64,000 bases of DNA from DASQZJ01 sp035638775 (lineage in GTDB: Bacteria; Pseudomonadota; Gammaproteobacteria; UBA5335; SLRW01). The notes below the pieces were generated by a model. It searched no databases. It was given only the letters and a program-made list of their open reading frames with translations, and had not been told where the DNA came from. Position 1 is the first letter of the stretch; every line of letters begins with the position of its first letter. Shown piece by piece: positions 14,738-23,590 of this stretch. A program made the position numbers and the translations under genes. The stretch is from contig DASQZJ010000020.1 in the NCBI GenBank assembly GCA_035638775.1, positions 62,001 through 126,000 on the forward strand, read 5' to 3'.

Positions 14738-16675
14738 ATGTGCGGCATTGCCGGTATCCTGCGCAACCGTCCCGGCCCGGAGCTCGCGTCCCTGGCGCGC
14801 GCCATGGCGGACACGCTGTCTCATCGCGGACCCGACGATGCCGGCTGCTGGAGCGACGAGGAGGCCGGCGTCGGGCTCGGGCACCGGCGCCTGTCGATCA
14901 TCGACCTGTCCCCCCACGGGCACCAGCCGATGATGTCGGCCTCGGGGCGTTACGTCATCGCGTTCAACGGCGAGATCTACAACCACCGCGAGCTGCGGGG
15001 GGCGCTCGCCGCCGGGGGCGTGAGCTTCCGGGGTCATTCCGACACCGAGGTGCTGCTGGAAATGATCGCCTCCGTCGGGCTCGAGGCGGCCTTGCAGCGG
15101 TCCGTCGGCATGTTCGCGCTGGCCGTGTGGGACCGGGCGGAACAGACGTTGCATCTCGCCCGCGACCGCCTCGGGCAGAAGCCGCTGTACTACGGCTGGG
15201 CGGGCGGCGACCTCGTGTTCGGCTCGGAGCTCCGCAGCCTCCGCGCGCACCCGGATTTCAGCGCCGAGGTGGATCGTGGGGTCCTCGCGCTGTTCCTGCG
15301 CTACAGCTACGTCCCCGCGCCCCATTCCATCTTCTCCGGCGTGTACAAGCTGATGCCGGGCACGGTGCTGACCCTGGACGCCCGGACCGCCGCCCCCGGC
15401 GCGTCCGGCATCGACCCGTGGGCCTCCCCCCGGCCCTACTGGTCGCTGGCGGACGTGGCGCGCCGGGGCCAGGGAGATCCCTTCCCGGGCGACGCCGACC
15501 GGGCGACGGACGCGCTGGAGCAGGTCCTGGGCGAGTCGGTCGAGGCGCGTATGGTGGCCGACGTACCCCTGGGCGCCTTTCTCTCCGGCGGGATCGACTC
15601 GACCACCGTGGTGGCGCTGATGCAGGCGCGCAGCGCGGCGCCGGTACACACCTTCACCCTGGGCTTCGAGCATCGCGAGGAAGACGAGGCCGACGCGGCC
15701 CGGGCGGTCGCCCGTCACCTGGGGACCGAGCACACCGAGCTGCGCATCGGACGGGAGGAGGTGCTGGCGACCGTCCCCGAGATGCCGCGGGTCTTCGACG
15801 AGCCCTTCGCCGACTCCTCGCAGATCCCCACCTACCTGCTGGCGCGGCTGGCCCGCCGGAGCGTCACCGTCGCCCTGTCGGGAGACGGCGGCGACGAGCT
15901 CTTCCTGGGCTATCGACGCTACCTGCGCGGGCTGCGGATCTGGCGCGCGCTGCAGCGCATCCCCCGACCACTGCGACTGGGCCTCGCGGGGGTCCTTGCG
16001 GCGGGAACGCGCGGACGGCACCCGGAGGATCGCTGGCGCAACCTTTCGGGAGAGCTCCGCAGCACCAGCGTGGATGCGATGTATCGCCAGCGGCTGTCGC
16101 GCTGGCAGCATCCCCGGAACGCGGTCATCGGAGCGGTCGAGCCCCGGTGCCTGTTCACCGGCCCGGCGCCCGCACCGGACATCGAGGGTGCGGCCGAGCG
16201 CATGATGCTGCTCGACCTTCTGGCCTGGCTTCCCGACGACATCCTGGCCAAGGTCGACCGGGCCTCCATGGCCGTATCCCTGGAGGCGCGCAATCCGCTG
16301 CTGGACCACCGGGTGGTGGAGCTGGCGTGGCGCCTGCCCCTGTCGCTGAAGCTGCGCGAAGGGCAGACCAAGTACCTGCTGCGACGCGTGCTCCACCGCC
16401 ACGTGCCGCCGCAGCTGGTGGACCGGCCGAAGACCGGCTTCGGCGCGCCGATTCGCGCGTGGCTCCGGGGGCCCCTCCGGGAATGGGCCGAGGCCCAGCT
16501 CTCCCGGACCCGGCTGGAACAGGAGGGGTATTTCGACGCGGGCATCATACGCGGGATGTGGACGGACACGCTGGCGGGCCGGGGCCGCTGGCACAACCAC
16601 CTCTGGCCGGTGCTGATGTTCCAGGCCTGGCTGGAAGCCGGCGGGACCACCGGTACGCGTCCCGCGCGCGACTGA
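14738..16675 (+). CDS. asnB: Asparagine synthetase (glutamine-hydrolysing)
   Basis: A 645-residue cytosolic enzyme converting aspartate, glutamine and ATP to asparagine. The N-terminal class II glutaminase begins MCGIAGILRN, where Cys2 becomes the nucleophile after Met removal; SHRGPDD, HRRLSIIDLS and FNGEIYNH are family motifs. The synthetase domain carries the PP-loop LSGGIDSTTVV near residue 284 and LSGDGGDELFLGYRRY near 380. ATG 14738 is fixed by the requirement for Cys2. Similar proteins also act as amidotransferases in polysaccharide loci, but no such locus is next to it. A TATACT hexamer at 14660-14665 may be its -10. Confidence 0.92.
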   Translation: MCGIAGILRNRPGPELASLARAMADTLSHRGPDDAGCWSDEEAGVGLGHRRLSIIDLSPHGHQPMMSASGRYVIAFNGEIYNHRELRGALAAGGVSFRGHSDTEVLLEMIASVGLEAALQRSVGMFALAVWDRAEQTLHLARDRLGQKPLYYGWAGGDLVFGSELRSLRAHPDFSAEVDRGVLALFLRYSYVPAPHSIFSGVYKLMPGTVLTLDARTAAPGASGIDPWASPRPYWSLADVARRGQGDPFPGDADRATDALEQVLGESVEARMVADVPLGAFLSGGIDSTTVVALMQARSAAPVHTFTLGFEHREEDEADAARAVARHLGTEHTELRIGREEVLATVPEMPRVFDEPFADSSQIPTYLLARLARRSVTVALSGDGGDELFLGYRRYLRGLRIWRALQRIPRPLRLGLAGVLAAGTRGRHPEDRWRNLSGELRSTSVDAMYRQRLSRWQHPRNAVIGAVEPRCLFTGPAPAPDIEGAAERMMLLDLLAWLPDDILAKVDRASMAVSLEARNPLLDHRVVELAWRLPLSLKLREGQTKYLLRRVLHRHVPPQLVDRPKTGFGAPIRAWLRGPLREWAEAQLSRTRLEQEGYFDAGIIRGMWTDTLAGRGRWHNHLWPVLMFQAWLEAGGTTGTRPARD

Positions 16676-16840
16676 CGTGCGAGCGCCACACCGCCATCGA
16701 CGCGCACGCGCTCTGCCGGATGTGGCATTACCTCTGACCGGATCAGTAGAGTGGGCGAAAACCGGGCAACAGCCACCGGCGGGCCGGGCCCGGCCACGCC
16801 GGGGCTTTTCCTTTCGATACCATCCCGAGGAGACGCTGTC

Positions 16841-18424
16841 ATGACCGACGACCTACAGGCCGCCCTGGCCAGCTCCCGGCGCATGTCACACGGCGAGCAG
16901 CTCGCCCGTGCCGCGCGCAAGCATCCCGACAAGGTGGCGTTCCGCTTCCGTGACCGGCAGCTGACCTTCTCGCAGCTGGACGAGCGGGTCACGCGTCTCG
17001 CCCACGCCCTGCAGGACCGGGGGGTGCAGTACGGCGACCGCGTGGCCATCCTGATGATGAACTGCCTGGAAGCGGTCGAGTCGCTGCTGGCCTGCTGCCG
17101 GCTGGGGGCGCTCGGCGTGCCGATCAACTTCCGCCTGGTTGCCGACGAGGTGACCTACCTGATCGAGGACTCCGGCTCGAAGGTGATCCTGGTCGACGAC
17201 ACCCTGGCGGAGCTGGCCGGCAGGGTGCGTGAACGCGTGCCGGCGCTGGCGCACTGCCTGGTCACCTCCGGGGACCCGGCGCGGGCCGGCAACGGCGCGG
17301 AGCCCTACCACGAAGCCGTCGACGCGGCCTCCGCGGAGCCGATGAACATCGACGTGCCGGAACACGACCCGGCGTTCATCATGTACACCTCGGGCACCAC
17401 GGGGCGGCCCAAGGGCGCCGTGCTCACCCACTTCAACCTGCTGATGAACAGCTTCAACATGATGACTGCGCAGGGGGTGGGCGGCGACGACGAGGTCTGG
17501 CTGTCGGGTTTGCCGCTGTTCCATATCGCCGGCGTGGGGGGGATCCTTCCCTACATCATGCTGGCGGGCAAGACCGTGCTGATGCCGTCCGGCCACTTCG
17601 ATCCGGAGGAGGTGGTGGACCTGCTCGAGAAGGAGCAGATCACCGGCTGCTACTTCGTGCCCAGCCAGTGGCAGCAGATCTGCGCGGTGCCGGGAATCGA
17701 GAAGCGCGACCTCAAGCTGCGCCGCATCTCCTGGGGCGCCTCGCCGGCGACGCCGTCGGTGCTGAAGGCCATGGCCGAGACCTTCCCCGGCGTGCCCAAC
17801 ATCAACGCCTTCGGCCAGACCGAGGCGAGCCCGGTCACGTGCCTGCTGCTGGGCGATGATGCCATCCGCAAGATGGGCTCGATCGGCAAGCCCATCGCCA
17901 ACATCGAGCTGCGCCTGGTGGACGACCACATGAACGAGGTCCCGCGGGGCGAGGTGGGCGAGATCGTCTACCGCGGCCCGACCATCTTCCCGGGCTACTG
18001 GAACCGCCCGGACGCCAACGAGGAAGCGTTCCGCGGCGGCTGGTTCCACTCCGGCGACATGGCGCGCGAGGACGAGGAAGGCTTCCTCTACGTGGTGGAC
18101 CGCAAGAAGGACATGATCATCTCCGGCGGCGAGAACATCTACTGTGCCGAGGTGGAGGCCTGCATCGACGGGCACCCGAAGGTGCGGGAAGTCGCGGTGA
18201 TCGGCGTCCCGCACGAGAAGTGGGTGGAGACGCCGATGGCCCTGATCGTGCCGGTGGACGCCGGCGACCCGCCCAGCGGCGAGGAGATCATCGACTACTG
18301 CCGGGAGCACATCGCCTCGTACAAGAAACCCACGCGCGTGGAGATCGTCGACGAACTGCCGCGCAACGCCAGCGGCAAGGTGATGAAGTTCAGACTGCGC
18401 GAGAGCTACGGCGGCAAGCGCTGA
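16841..18424 (+). CDS. Acyl-CoA synthetase (AMP-forming, fatty acid type)
   Basis: A 527-residue ANL-superfamily ligase that activates a carboxylic acid through an acyl-adenylate to acyl-CoA. The phosphate-binding motif MYTSGTTGRPKGAVLTH lies near residue 180, followed by NAFGQTEASP, the adenylate site GWFHSGDMAREDEEGFLYVV, the hinge DRKKDMIISGGENIY, and a C-terminal catalytic Lys in LPRNASGKVMKFRLRE. The set is typical of medium/long-chain fatty-acid ligases. ATG 16841 has a GAGGAG ribosome site, whereas the upstream in-frame start at 16751 lacks one. It converges with lipA over a small hairpin. The exact chain-length preference cannot be read from the sequence. Confidence 0.88.
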   Translation: MTDDLQAALASSRRMSHGEQLARAARKHPDKVAFRFRDRQLTFSQLDERVTRLAHALQDRGVQYGDRVAILMMNCLEAVESLLACCRLGALGVPINFRLVADEVTYLIEDSGSKVILVDDTLAELAGRVRERVPALAHCLVTSGDPARAGNGAEPYHEAVDAASAEPMNIDVPEHDPAFIMYTSGTTGRPKGAVLTHFNLLMNSFNMMTAQGVGGDDEVWLSGLPLFHIAGVGGILPYIMLAGKTVLMPSGHFDPEEVVDLLEKEQITGCYFVPSQWQQICAVPGIEKRDLKLRRISWGASPATPSVLKAMAETFPGVPNINAFGQTEASPVTCLLLGDDAIRKMGSIGKPIANIELRLVDDHMNEVPRGEVGEIVYRGPTIFPGYWNRPDANEEAFRGGWFHSGDMAREDEEGFLYVVDRKKDMIISGGENIYCAEVEACIDGHPKVREVAVIGVPHEKWVETPMALIVPVDAGDPPSGEEIIDYCREHIASYKKPTRVEIVDELPRNASGKVMKFRLRESYGGKR

Positions 18425-18436
18425 AGGCCCCCCACG

Positions 18437-18463
18437 GCGGACCGGACAGGGATGTCCGGCCGC
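18437..18463. terminator. Hairpin between convergent genes
   Basis: CCGGACA (18442-18448) and TGTCCGG (18453-18459) pair around a GGGA loop, and the stem extends by four more pairs past one bulged base. It sits between the acyl-CoA synthetase stop and the lipA stop. There is no T-run on either strand, so it is a weak bidirectional terminator candidate. Confidence 0.4.
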
Positions 18464-19471
18464 TCACGCGGTCTCGTCGAGGCCGGCGTTGTTCTGCTCC
18501 AGCACCCGGTCGGCGCGGTAGCTGGAACGCACCAGCGGGCCGGAGACCACTTCCGTGAAGCCCTTCTCCAGGCCCCACTCGCGGTACTTGCGAAAGTCCT
18601 CCGGCGGCACGAAGCGCTCCACCGGCAGGTGATTGACGGTCGGGCGCAGGTACTGGCCGAAGGTGAGAACATCCAGGCCGATCTCCCGCAGGTCGTCCAT
18701 GGTCTCCAGGATCTCGTCCTCGGTTTCGCCCAGGCCCAGCATCAGGCTGGTCTTGGTCAGGATGTCCGGGCGGGCACGCTTGGCATGCGCCAGCACCGCC
18801 AGGGTCTGCTCGTAGCTGGCACGGGGATCGCGCACCGGGTGGGTCAGCCGGCGCACCGTCTCCACGTTCTGGGCGAAGACGTCGATGCCCGATGCCAGCA
18901 CGATGTCCACGTTGTCCACCTCGCCGCGGAAGTCGGGGGTCAGAACCTCCACCGCGGTTTCCGGGTTCACGCGCTTGATCTCGCGCACGCATGCGGCGTA
19001 ATGCGCCGCCCCGCCGTCCGGCAGGTCGTCCCGGTCGACCGAGGTGAGCACCACGTACCGCAGCCGCATCAGGCGCACGCTTTCCGCGGTGTGGGCCGGC
19101 TCGTCGGGGTCCAGCCAGCCGTGCGGGTTGCCGGTGTCGACCGCGCAGAAGCGGCACGCGCGTGTGCACACGGAGCCCATGAGCATGATGGTCGCGGTGC
19201 CGTTGTTCCAGCACTCGCCCATGTTCGGACACATGGACTCCTCGCACACCGTGCTCAGGCGATGTTCGCGCACCGTCCGCTTGACCTCGGTGTAGCGTTT
19301 GCCGCTCGGGACGCGCACGCGCAGCCAGTCCGGCTTGTCGCCGCGCGGCACCGGCGCCGGGTCGCGCCGGCGCTTGACGCCGTTCTTGATGGCGCTGAAT
19401 CCCTGCGGGGTGCGGAACTTTCCGCCACTGCGGGTGACCACGGGAATGCCCTTGAACGAATTGGAATCCAT
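18464..19471 (-). CDS. lipA: Lipoyl synthase
   Basis: A 335-residue radical SAM enzyme that inserts two sulfurs into octanoyl-protein to make lipoyl cofactors. The auxiliary 4Fe-4S cluster ligands are in CEESMCPNMGEC (Cys76, 81, 87) and the SAM cluster is in CTRACRFC (Cys102, 106, 109). The C-terminal RSSYRADRVLEQ holds the conserved serine cluster ligand. The frame also opens at a GTG at 19507, but a TACAAT -10-like hexamer at 19517-19522 would put the transcript start almost on that GTG, so I prefer ATG 19471. No lipB is nearby, so octanoyl transfer must be encoded elsewhere. Confidence 0.93.
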   Translation of the reverse strand: MDSNSFKGIPVVTRSGGKFRTPQGFSAIKNGVKRRRDPAPVPRGDKPDWLRVRVPSGKRYTEVKRTVREHRLSTVCEESMCPNMGECWNNGTATIMLMGSVCTRACRFCAVDTGNPHGWLDPDEPAHTAESVRLMRLRYVVLTSVDRDDLPDGGAAHYAACVREIKRVNPETAVEVLTPDFRGEVDNVDIVLASGIDVFAQNVETVRRLTHPVRDPRASYEQTLAVLAHAKRARPDILTKTSLMLGLGETEDEILETMDDLREIGLDVLTFGQYLRPTVNHLPVERFVPPEDFRKYREWGLEKGFTEVVSGPLVRSSYRADRVLEQNNAGLDETA

Positions 19472-19516
19472 TGGCGATTGATCCGGAATGATCGTGACTG
19501 TGTCCACCTGGGGGCT

Positions 19517-19522
19517 ATTGTA
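19517..19522 (-). promoter_or_regulatory. Possible -10 of lipA
   Basis: TACAAT on the minus strand, about 45 bp before the preferred lipA ATG. No clear -35 box is visible 17 bp further upstream. Confidence 0.3.
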
Positions 19523-19553
19523 CTACCGGGCGCAAGCCGCCTGCAGGCGACGG

Positions 19554-20102
19554 TCAGGCATGCTTCTCCAGCAGGAACAGCACCATGTGGCTGAGATTGA
19601 CCACCCGGACCCGTTCGAATCCGGCCTCGCGCGCGTGCTTCTCCACCACCGCGGGCGCCAGGCGATGCGCGATCGGCGGGCCGTCCTCCTCTTCGCGGTA
19701 GGGCCATTCCAGCACCGCCACGCGCCTTGTGCCGACCCGTCGCGTCTCGCGCAGCGCGGCCACCGGGTCGTCGGTCTCGTGCAGCACGTGCCCCAGGAAC
19801 ACCAGCTCGAAGCTCCCGTCGGGCCACGGCAGCGCCTCCGCCGGTGCCTCACGGAACTCGGCCTCCGGCAGGTACTGGCGGGCCGCCTCCAGCATCTGCG
19901 GATTGACGTCCGAGCCGGCGACTGCCAACCCGCGGGAGGCGAAGCGCTCGGCGAACAGTGCGCTGCCCGTCCCCACGTCCAGGACGCGGGATGCGTCAAG
20001 GCCCTCCAGACAGAAGTTGAGCACCGCATCGACGTCCATGAGCGCGACGCGACGGGGATCCCGCAGACGCTCGACGGGCTTGTCGAAACGACGTTCGTGC
20101 AT
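19554..20102 (-). CDS. SAM-dependent class I methyltransferase
   Basis: A 182-residue protein of the Methyltransf_11 type. Motif I VLDVGTGSALFAERFASRG binds SAM, the acidic AGSDVNPQML end of strand 2 binds the ribose, and EALPWPDGSFELVFLGHVLH is motif II-like. The substrate is unknown. ATG 20102 follows AAGGAGAT with good spacing; the longer open frame to 20303 lacks a ribosome site and has arbitrary composition. It lies upstream of lipA on the same strand, 82 bp from the lipA start, so it could be co-transcribed, although lipA appears to have its own promoter. Confidence 0.8.
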   Translation of the reverse strand: MHERRFDKPVERLRDPRRVALMDVDAVLNFCLEGLDASRVLDVGTGSALFAERFASRGLAVAGSDVNPQMLEAARQYLPEAEFREAPAEALPWPDGSFELVFLGHVLHETDDPVAALRETRRVGTRRVAVLEWPYREEEDGPPIAHRLAPAVVEKHAREAGFERVRVVNLSHMVLFLLEKHA

Positions 20103-20301
20103 CGATCGGATCTCCTTCGGCCCTGCGGCGCGCGGACAGGCCGGCGCCGGCGATTCACCAGTCCGACAGTGTACCCTGTCAGGCCCTGCGTGACCCGAAC
20201 GCTGGGCGACGGCGACGCCGATCTCCCCTCGCGTCGCCCCGCTGCGCGGTACACTGGTACCGACCCGAACCCGGGTCGGCGAGCTCGCGAGGAGGACCGC
20301 C

Positions 20302-20793
20302 ATGCTTTTGCAAGGCTCATGTCACTGCGGGGCGGTCCGGTTCCGCGTGAAATCGGCCATGCCCTGTCCGTACCAGGCCTGCTACTGCAGCATCTGTCGC
20401 AAGACCGCGGGCGGTGGCGGCTACGCGATCAACCTGGGCGCCGATGCGCACACCCTGGAAGTCGAGGGCGAGGAGCACCTCACGGTGTACCGTGCGCAGA
20501 TCGAGGAACCCGATGGCAGCAGCCGCCTGAGCGAAGGGCGCAGGCACTTCTGCAGCCGCTGCGGCAGTGCACTCTGGCTGTTCGACCCCACCTGGCCGGA
20601 CCTGGTGCATCCGTTCGCCTCGGCGATCGACACGCCGCTGCCCCGCCCGCCTGAGCACGTGCGCCTGATGCTGGATTACGCGGCACCCTGGTGCGAGATT
20701 CCACCGGAGGGCCCCACCGAGCGGCATTTTCCGGTCTACCCGGAGGAGTCTCTCGAGCAGTGGCACCGGCGCCACGGACTCTACGACGGCTGA
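20302..20793 (+). CDS. GFA-family zinc protein (CENP-V/GFA domain)
   Basis: A 163-residue protein of the glutathione-dependent formaldehyde-activating enzyme fold. The zinc ligands occur as GSCHCGAV (Cys7, Cys9), YCSICRK and FCSRCGSALW, the normal family pattern. The family name derives from one Paracoccus enzyme; most members have no proven reaction, so a formaldehyde role should not be assumed. ATG 20302 follows GAGGAGG. It is divergent from the methyltransferase and 48 bp ahead of the FAD dehydrogenase. Confidence 0.85.
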   Translation: MLLQGSCHCGAVRFRVKSAMPCPYQACYCSICRKTAGGGGYAINLGADAHTLEVEGEEHLTVYRAQIEEPDGSSRLSEGRRHFCSRCGSALWLFDPTWPDLVHPFASAIDTPLPRPPEHVRLMLDYAAPWCEIPPEGPTERHFPVYPEESLEQWHRRHGLYDG

Positions 20794-20841
20794 TGTGCGC
20801 CGCAGCATGACCATCCACGACAGCAGCACGGGAGGACGCCC

Positions 20842-22284
20842 ATGAGCGGACGCGATGCCGCGGCCGGCCAGCGGATGCGGCAGATGCTCGGCCCGAAGGG
20901 GTGGCTCGACGACGCCGGATCGATGGCCCCCTACCTGCGCGAATGGCGCGGCCTGTACCACGGCCGCGCGGCGGGCGTGGCGCGTCCCGCCGACACCGGA
21001 CAGGTCGCCGAGGTGGTGCGTCTGTGCCGCGATACCGGACTCAAGATCGTGCCGCAGGGCGGCAATACCGGCCTGTGCGGCGGCGCCTCCACCCACGAGG
21101 ACGCCAGCGAGATCATCCTCAGCCTGGGCCGCATGAACCGGATCCGGGAGATCGACGCCCCGAACTACACCATTACCGCGGAGGCCGGATGCGTCCTGCA
21201 GCAGGTCCAGGATGCGGCGCGCGGGAAGGACCGGCTGTTCCCGCTCAGCCTGGCCGCGCAGGGCAGCTGCCAGATCGGCGGGAACCTGTCGACCAATGCC
21301 GGCGGCACCAATGTCCTGCGCTACGGCAACACGCGTGACCTCGCCCTGGGCCTGGAGGTGGTGCTGCCCGACGGGCGCGTCTGGGACGGACTCACCGGGC
21401 TGCGCAAGGACAACTCCGGCTACGATCTCAAGGACCTGTTCATCGGCGCCGAGGGCTCCCTGGGCGTGATCACGGCCGCCGTGCTCAAGCTCTATCCCCT
21501 GCCCCGGGACGTCCAGGTCGCGCTGGTCGCGCTCGAGGACCTGTGCTCCACCGTGGACCTGCTCGGGCGCCTGCGCGATGCCAGCGGCGAGGCCGTGACC
21601 GGCTTCGAGCTGATCGGGCGCAACGCCCTCGAGTTCGCCACGCGCCACGTCGAGGGCTGCCGGGACCCGCTGGATCGGGCGCACCCCTGGTACGTGCTGG
21701 TCGAGCTGTCCAGCTCCCGCCCGGACAGCGGTCTGCGCGACGTGCTGGAACAGGCCCTCGGACAGGCGCTGGAGGACGGCCGCATCACCGACGCGGCGCT
21801 GGCTGAAAGCGAGGCCCGCGGTCGGGAGCTGTGGCAACTGCGCGAGAGCATCCCCGAGGGGCAGCGGCGCGAGGGAGCGAGCATCAAGCACGACGTCTCG
21901 GTGCCCGTCTCGCGCGTGCCGGAGCTCATCCGCCGCGCCACCGCGGAGGTCGAACGCGTGCTGCCCGGGATCCGCGCGTGCCCGTTCGGCCATTTCGGCG
22001 ACGGCAACATCCATTTCAATCTCACGCAGCCACCGGACATGGATCCCGAGCGCTTCCTGGCGCGCTGGGACGAGTTCAACCGCATCGTGCACGACGTGGT
22101 CGCCGACCTCGGGGGCAGTTTCTCCGCCGAGCACGGCATCGGGCGGCTGAAGCTGGGTGAGCTGACGCACTACAAGCCGGCCGTGGCCGTGGACCTGATG
22201 CGCGCGCTGAAAGGCGCGCTGGATCCCGACGATCTGCTCAATCCCGGCAAGGTCGTGCCGCCGGCCGACCCGGATCACCGCTGA
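20842..22284 (+). CDS. FAD-linked 2-hydroxyacid dehydrogenase (D2HGDH/GlcD type)
   Basis: A 480-residue vanillyl-alcohol-oxidase-family flavoprotein. The FAD-binding segments are KIVPQGGNTGLCGGAST, GSCQIGGNLSTNAGGTN and GAEGSLGVITAAVLKLYP. The C-terminal half carries the metal and substrate histidines in FGHFGDGNIHFN and SAEHGIGRLK. The pattern fits D-2-hydroxyglutarate or D-lactate dehydrogenases, which pass electrons to a quinone-linked acceptor. It forms a rightward run with the GFA gene and the aldo/keto reductase; a shared substrate is possible but unproven. Confidence 0.87.
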   Translation: MSGRDAAAGQRMRQMLGPKGWLDDAGSMAPYLREWRGLYHGRAAGVARPADTGQVAEVVRLCRDTGLKIVPQGGNTGLCGGASTHEDASEIILSLGRMNRIREIDAPNYTITAEAGCVLQQVQDAARGKDRLFPLSLAAQGSCQIGGNLSTNAGGTNVLRYGNTRDLALGLEVVLPDGRVWDGLTGLRKDNSGYDLKDLFIGAEGSLGVITAAVLKLYPLPRDVQVALVALEDLCSTVDLLGRLRDASGEAVTGFELIGRNALEFATRHVEGCRDPLDRAHPWYVLVELSSSRPDSGLRDVLEQALGQALEDGRITDAALAESEARGRELWQLRESIPEGQRREGASIKHDVSVPVSRVPELIRRATAEVERVLPGIRACPFGHFGDGNIHFNLTQPPDMDPERFLARWDEFNRIVHDVVADLGGSFSAEHGIGRLKLGELTHYKPAVAVDLMRALKGALDPDDLLNPGKVVPPADPDHR

Positions 22285-22306
22285 GCCAAACCGGAGGAAA
22301 CGCGGA

Positions 22307-23305
22307 ATGGATTACACGGACATCCCCGGCACCCCGTTCAAGCCTTCGCGCATCGGCCTGGGCACCTGGGCCATCGGCGGCTGGATGTGGGGAGGCACCG
22401 ACGAGGAGCAGTCGATCCGCACCATCTTCGCCGCCCTCAACAAGGGGGTGACCCTGATCGACACGGCGCCGGCCTACGGGTTCGGGCGTTCCGAGGACAT
22501 CGTCGGTCGCGCCCTGGCCGAGTACGGCGGGCGCGACCGGGTGCTGCTGGCCACCAAGGCGGGCCTGGAGTGGGACGGGGACGGAAACGTCCGGCGCAAT
22601 GCCGGCCGCGAGCGCATCATGCGGGAGATCGACGACTCCCTGCGGCGCCTGCGCACGGACCACATCGACCTGTACCAGGTGCACTGGCCGGACCCGCGCG
22701 TGCCGGTGGAGGAAACCGCGGGGGCCATGGAGGAACTGCTCCGGGAGGGCAAGATCGGCGCGATCGGGGTGAGCAATTTCAGCCCCGCGCAGATCGATGC
22801 GTTCCGCGCGGTGGCGCCGGTGCACGTCGTCCAGCCCCCCTACAACCTGTTCGAGCGCGGCATCGAGGACGATGTCCTGCCGTATTGCCGGGACGCCGGC
22901 ATTGCGACGCTCACGTACGGCGCCCTCTGCCGGGGCATGCTCAGTGGACGCATGAGCGCCAGCCGTCGCTTCGAGGGCGACGACCTGCGCAACACCGATC
23001 CCAAGTTCCGGCCGCGCCGGTTCGAGCAGTATCTCGCCGCCGTGGGCGCCCTGGAGCGACTGGCCCGCGACCGCTTCGGCCGGAGCCTGCTGGGGCTCGC
23101 CGTGCGTTGGGTGCTGGACCAGCCCGGGGTCTCCGTCGCCCTCTGGGGCGGGCGCCGCCCGGACCAGATGGATCCCCTCGAGGAGGCGACCGGCTGGAAC
23201 CTCGACGTCGAGACGCGCCAGGAGATCGACCGCATTATCGCCGCCCACGTCACCGATCCGGTCGGACCGGAATTCATGGCACCACCGGCTCGCGAGACGG
23301 CCTGA
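22307..23305 (+). CDS. Aldo/keto reductase
   Basis: A 332-residue NADPH-dependent TIM-barrel oxidoreductase. The catalytic tetrad is visible: Asp53 and Tyr57 in LIDTAPAYGFGRSED, Lys84 in LATKAGLEW, and His in DLYQVHWPDP. IGAIGVSNFSPAQIDAF is a typical family strand. The cofactor-binding RRPDQMDPLEEA near the C-terminus resembles the AKR11-13 group. It starts 22 bp after the FAD dehydrogenase stop with an AGGAAAC ribosome site, so the two are probably co-transcribed. The natural substrate is unknown. Confidence 0.88.
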   Translation: MDYTDIPGTPFKPSRIGLGTWAIGGWMWGGTDEEQSIRTIFAALNKGVTLIDTAPAYGFGRSEDIVGRALAEYGGRDRVLLATKAGLEWDGDGNVRRNAGRERIMREIDDSLRRLRTDHIDLYQVHWPDPRVPVEETAGAMEELLREGKIGAIGVSNFSPAQIDAFRAVAPVHVVQPPYNLFERGIEDDVLPYCRDAGIATLTYGALCRGMLSGRMSASRRFEGDDLRNTDPKFRPRRFEQYLAAVGALERLARDRFGRSLLGLAVRWVLDQPGVSVALWGGRRPDQMDPLEEATGWNLDVETRQEIDRIIAAHVTDPVGPEFMAPPARETA

Positions 23306-23590
23306 GACAGGTCCGTCGCGTGCGGGATGGGGCGATGATACACTCTCCGGGCCACGTCCGGGGGGAGCGGCTCCGGACCGCGCCCGCGGGGCGGGCGCAC
23401 CCAGAATAAACGACCTGTTCCCGCCATCAGAGGCGGCTCGTCACCGGGGACAATGGCGAGCCGATCGCCGGACCAGCGCGACAGCGCGGGGCCGCGCGGC
23501 TCAGCCGTGCGCGTGCACGCGGCCGCGCCCCCGCCGGGCGTTGCCGGAGTGGCGGGGATGCGCGTCGGGGCACGCAGGGGAAGGAGCGCA

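Noticed and set aside
20317..22278. A 653-codon minus-strand frame opposite the GFA and FAD dehydrogenase genes
   Set aside because: Shadow of the plus-strand genes, which have clear zinc and FAD motifs.
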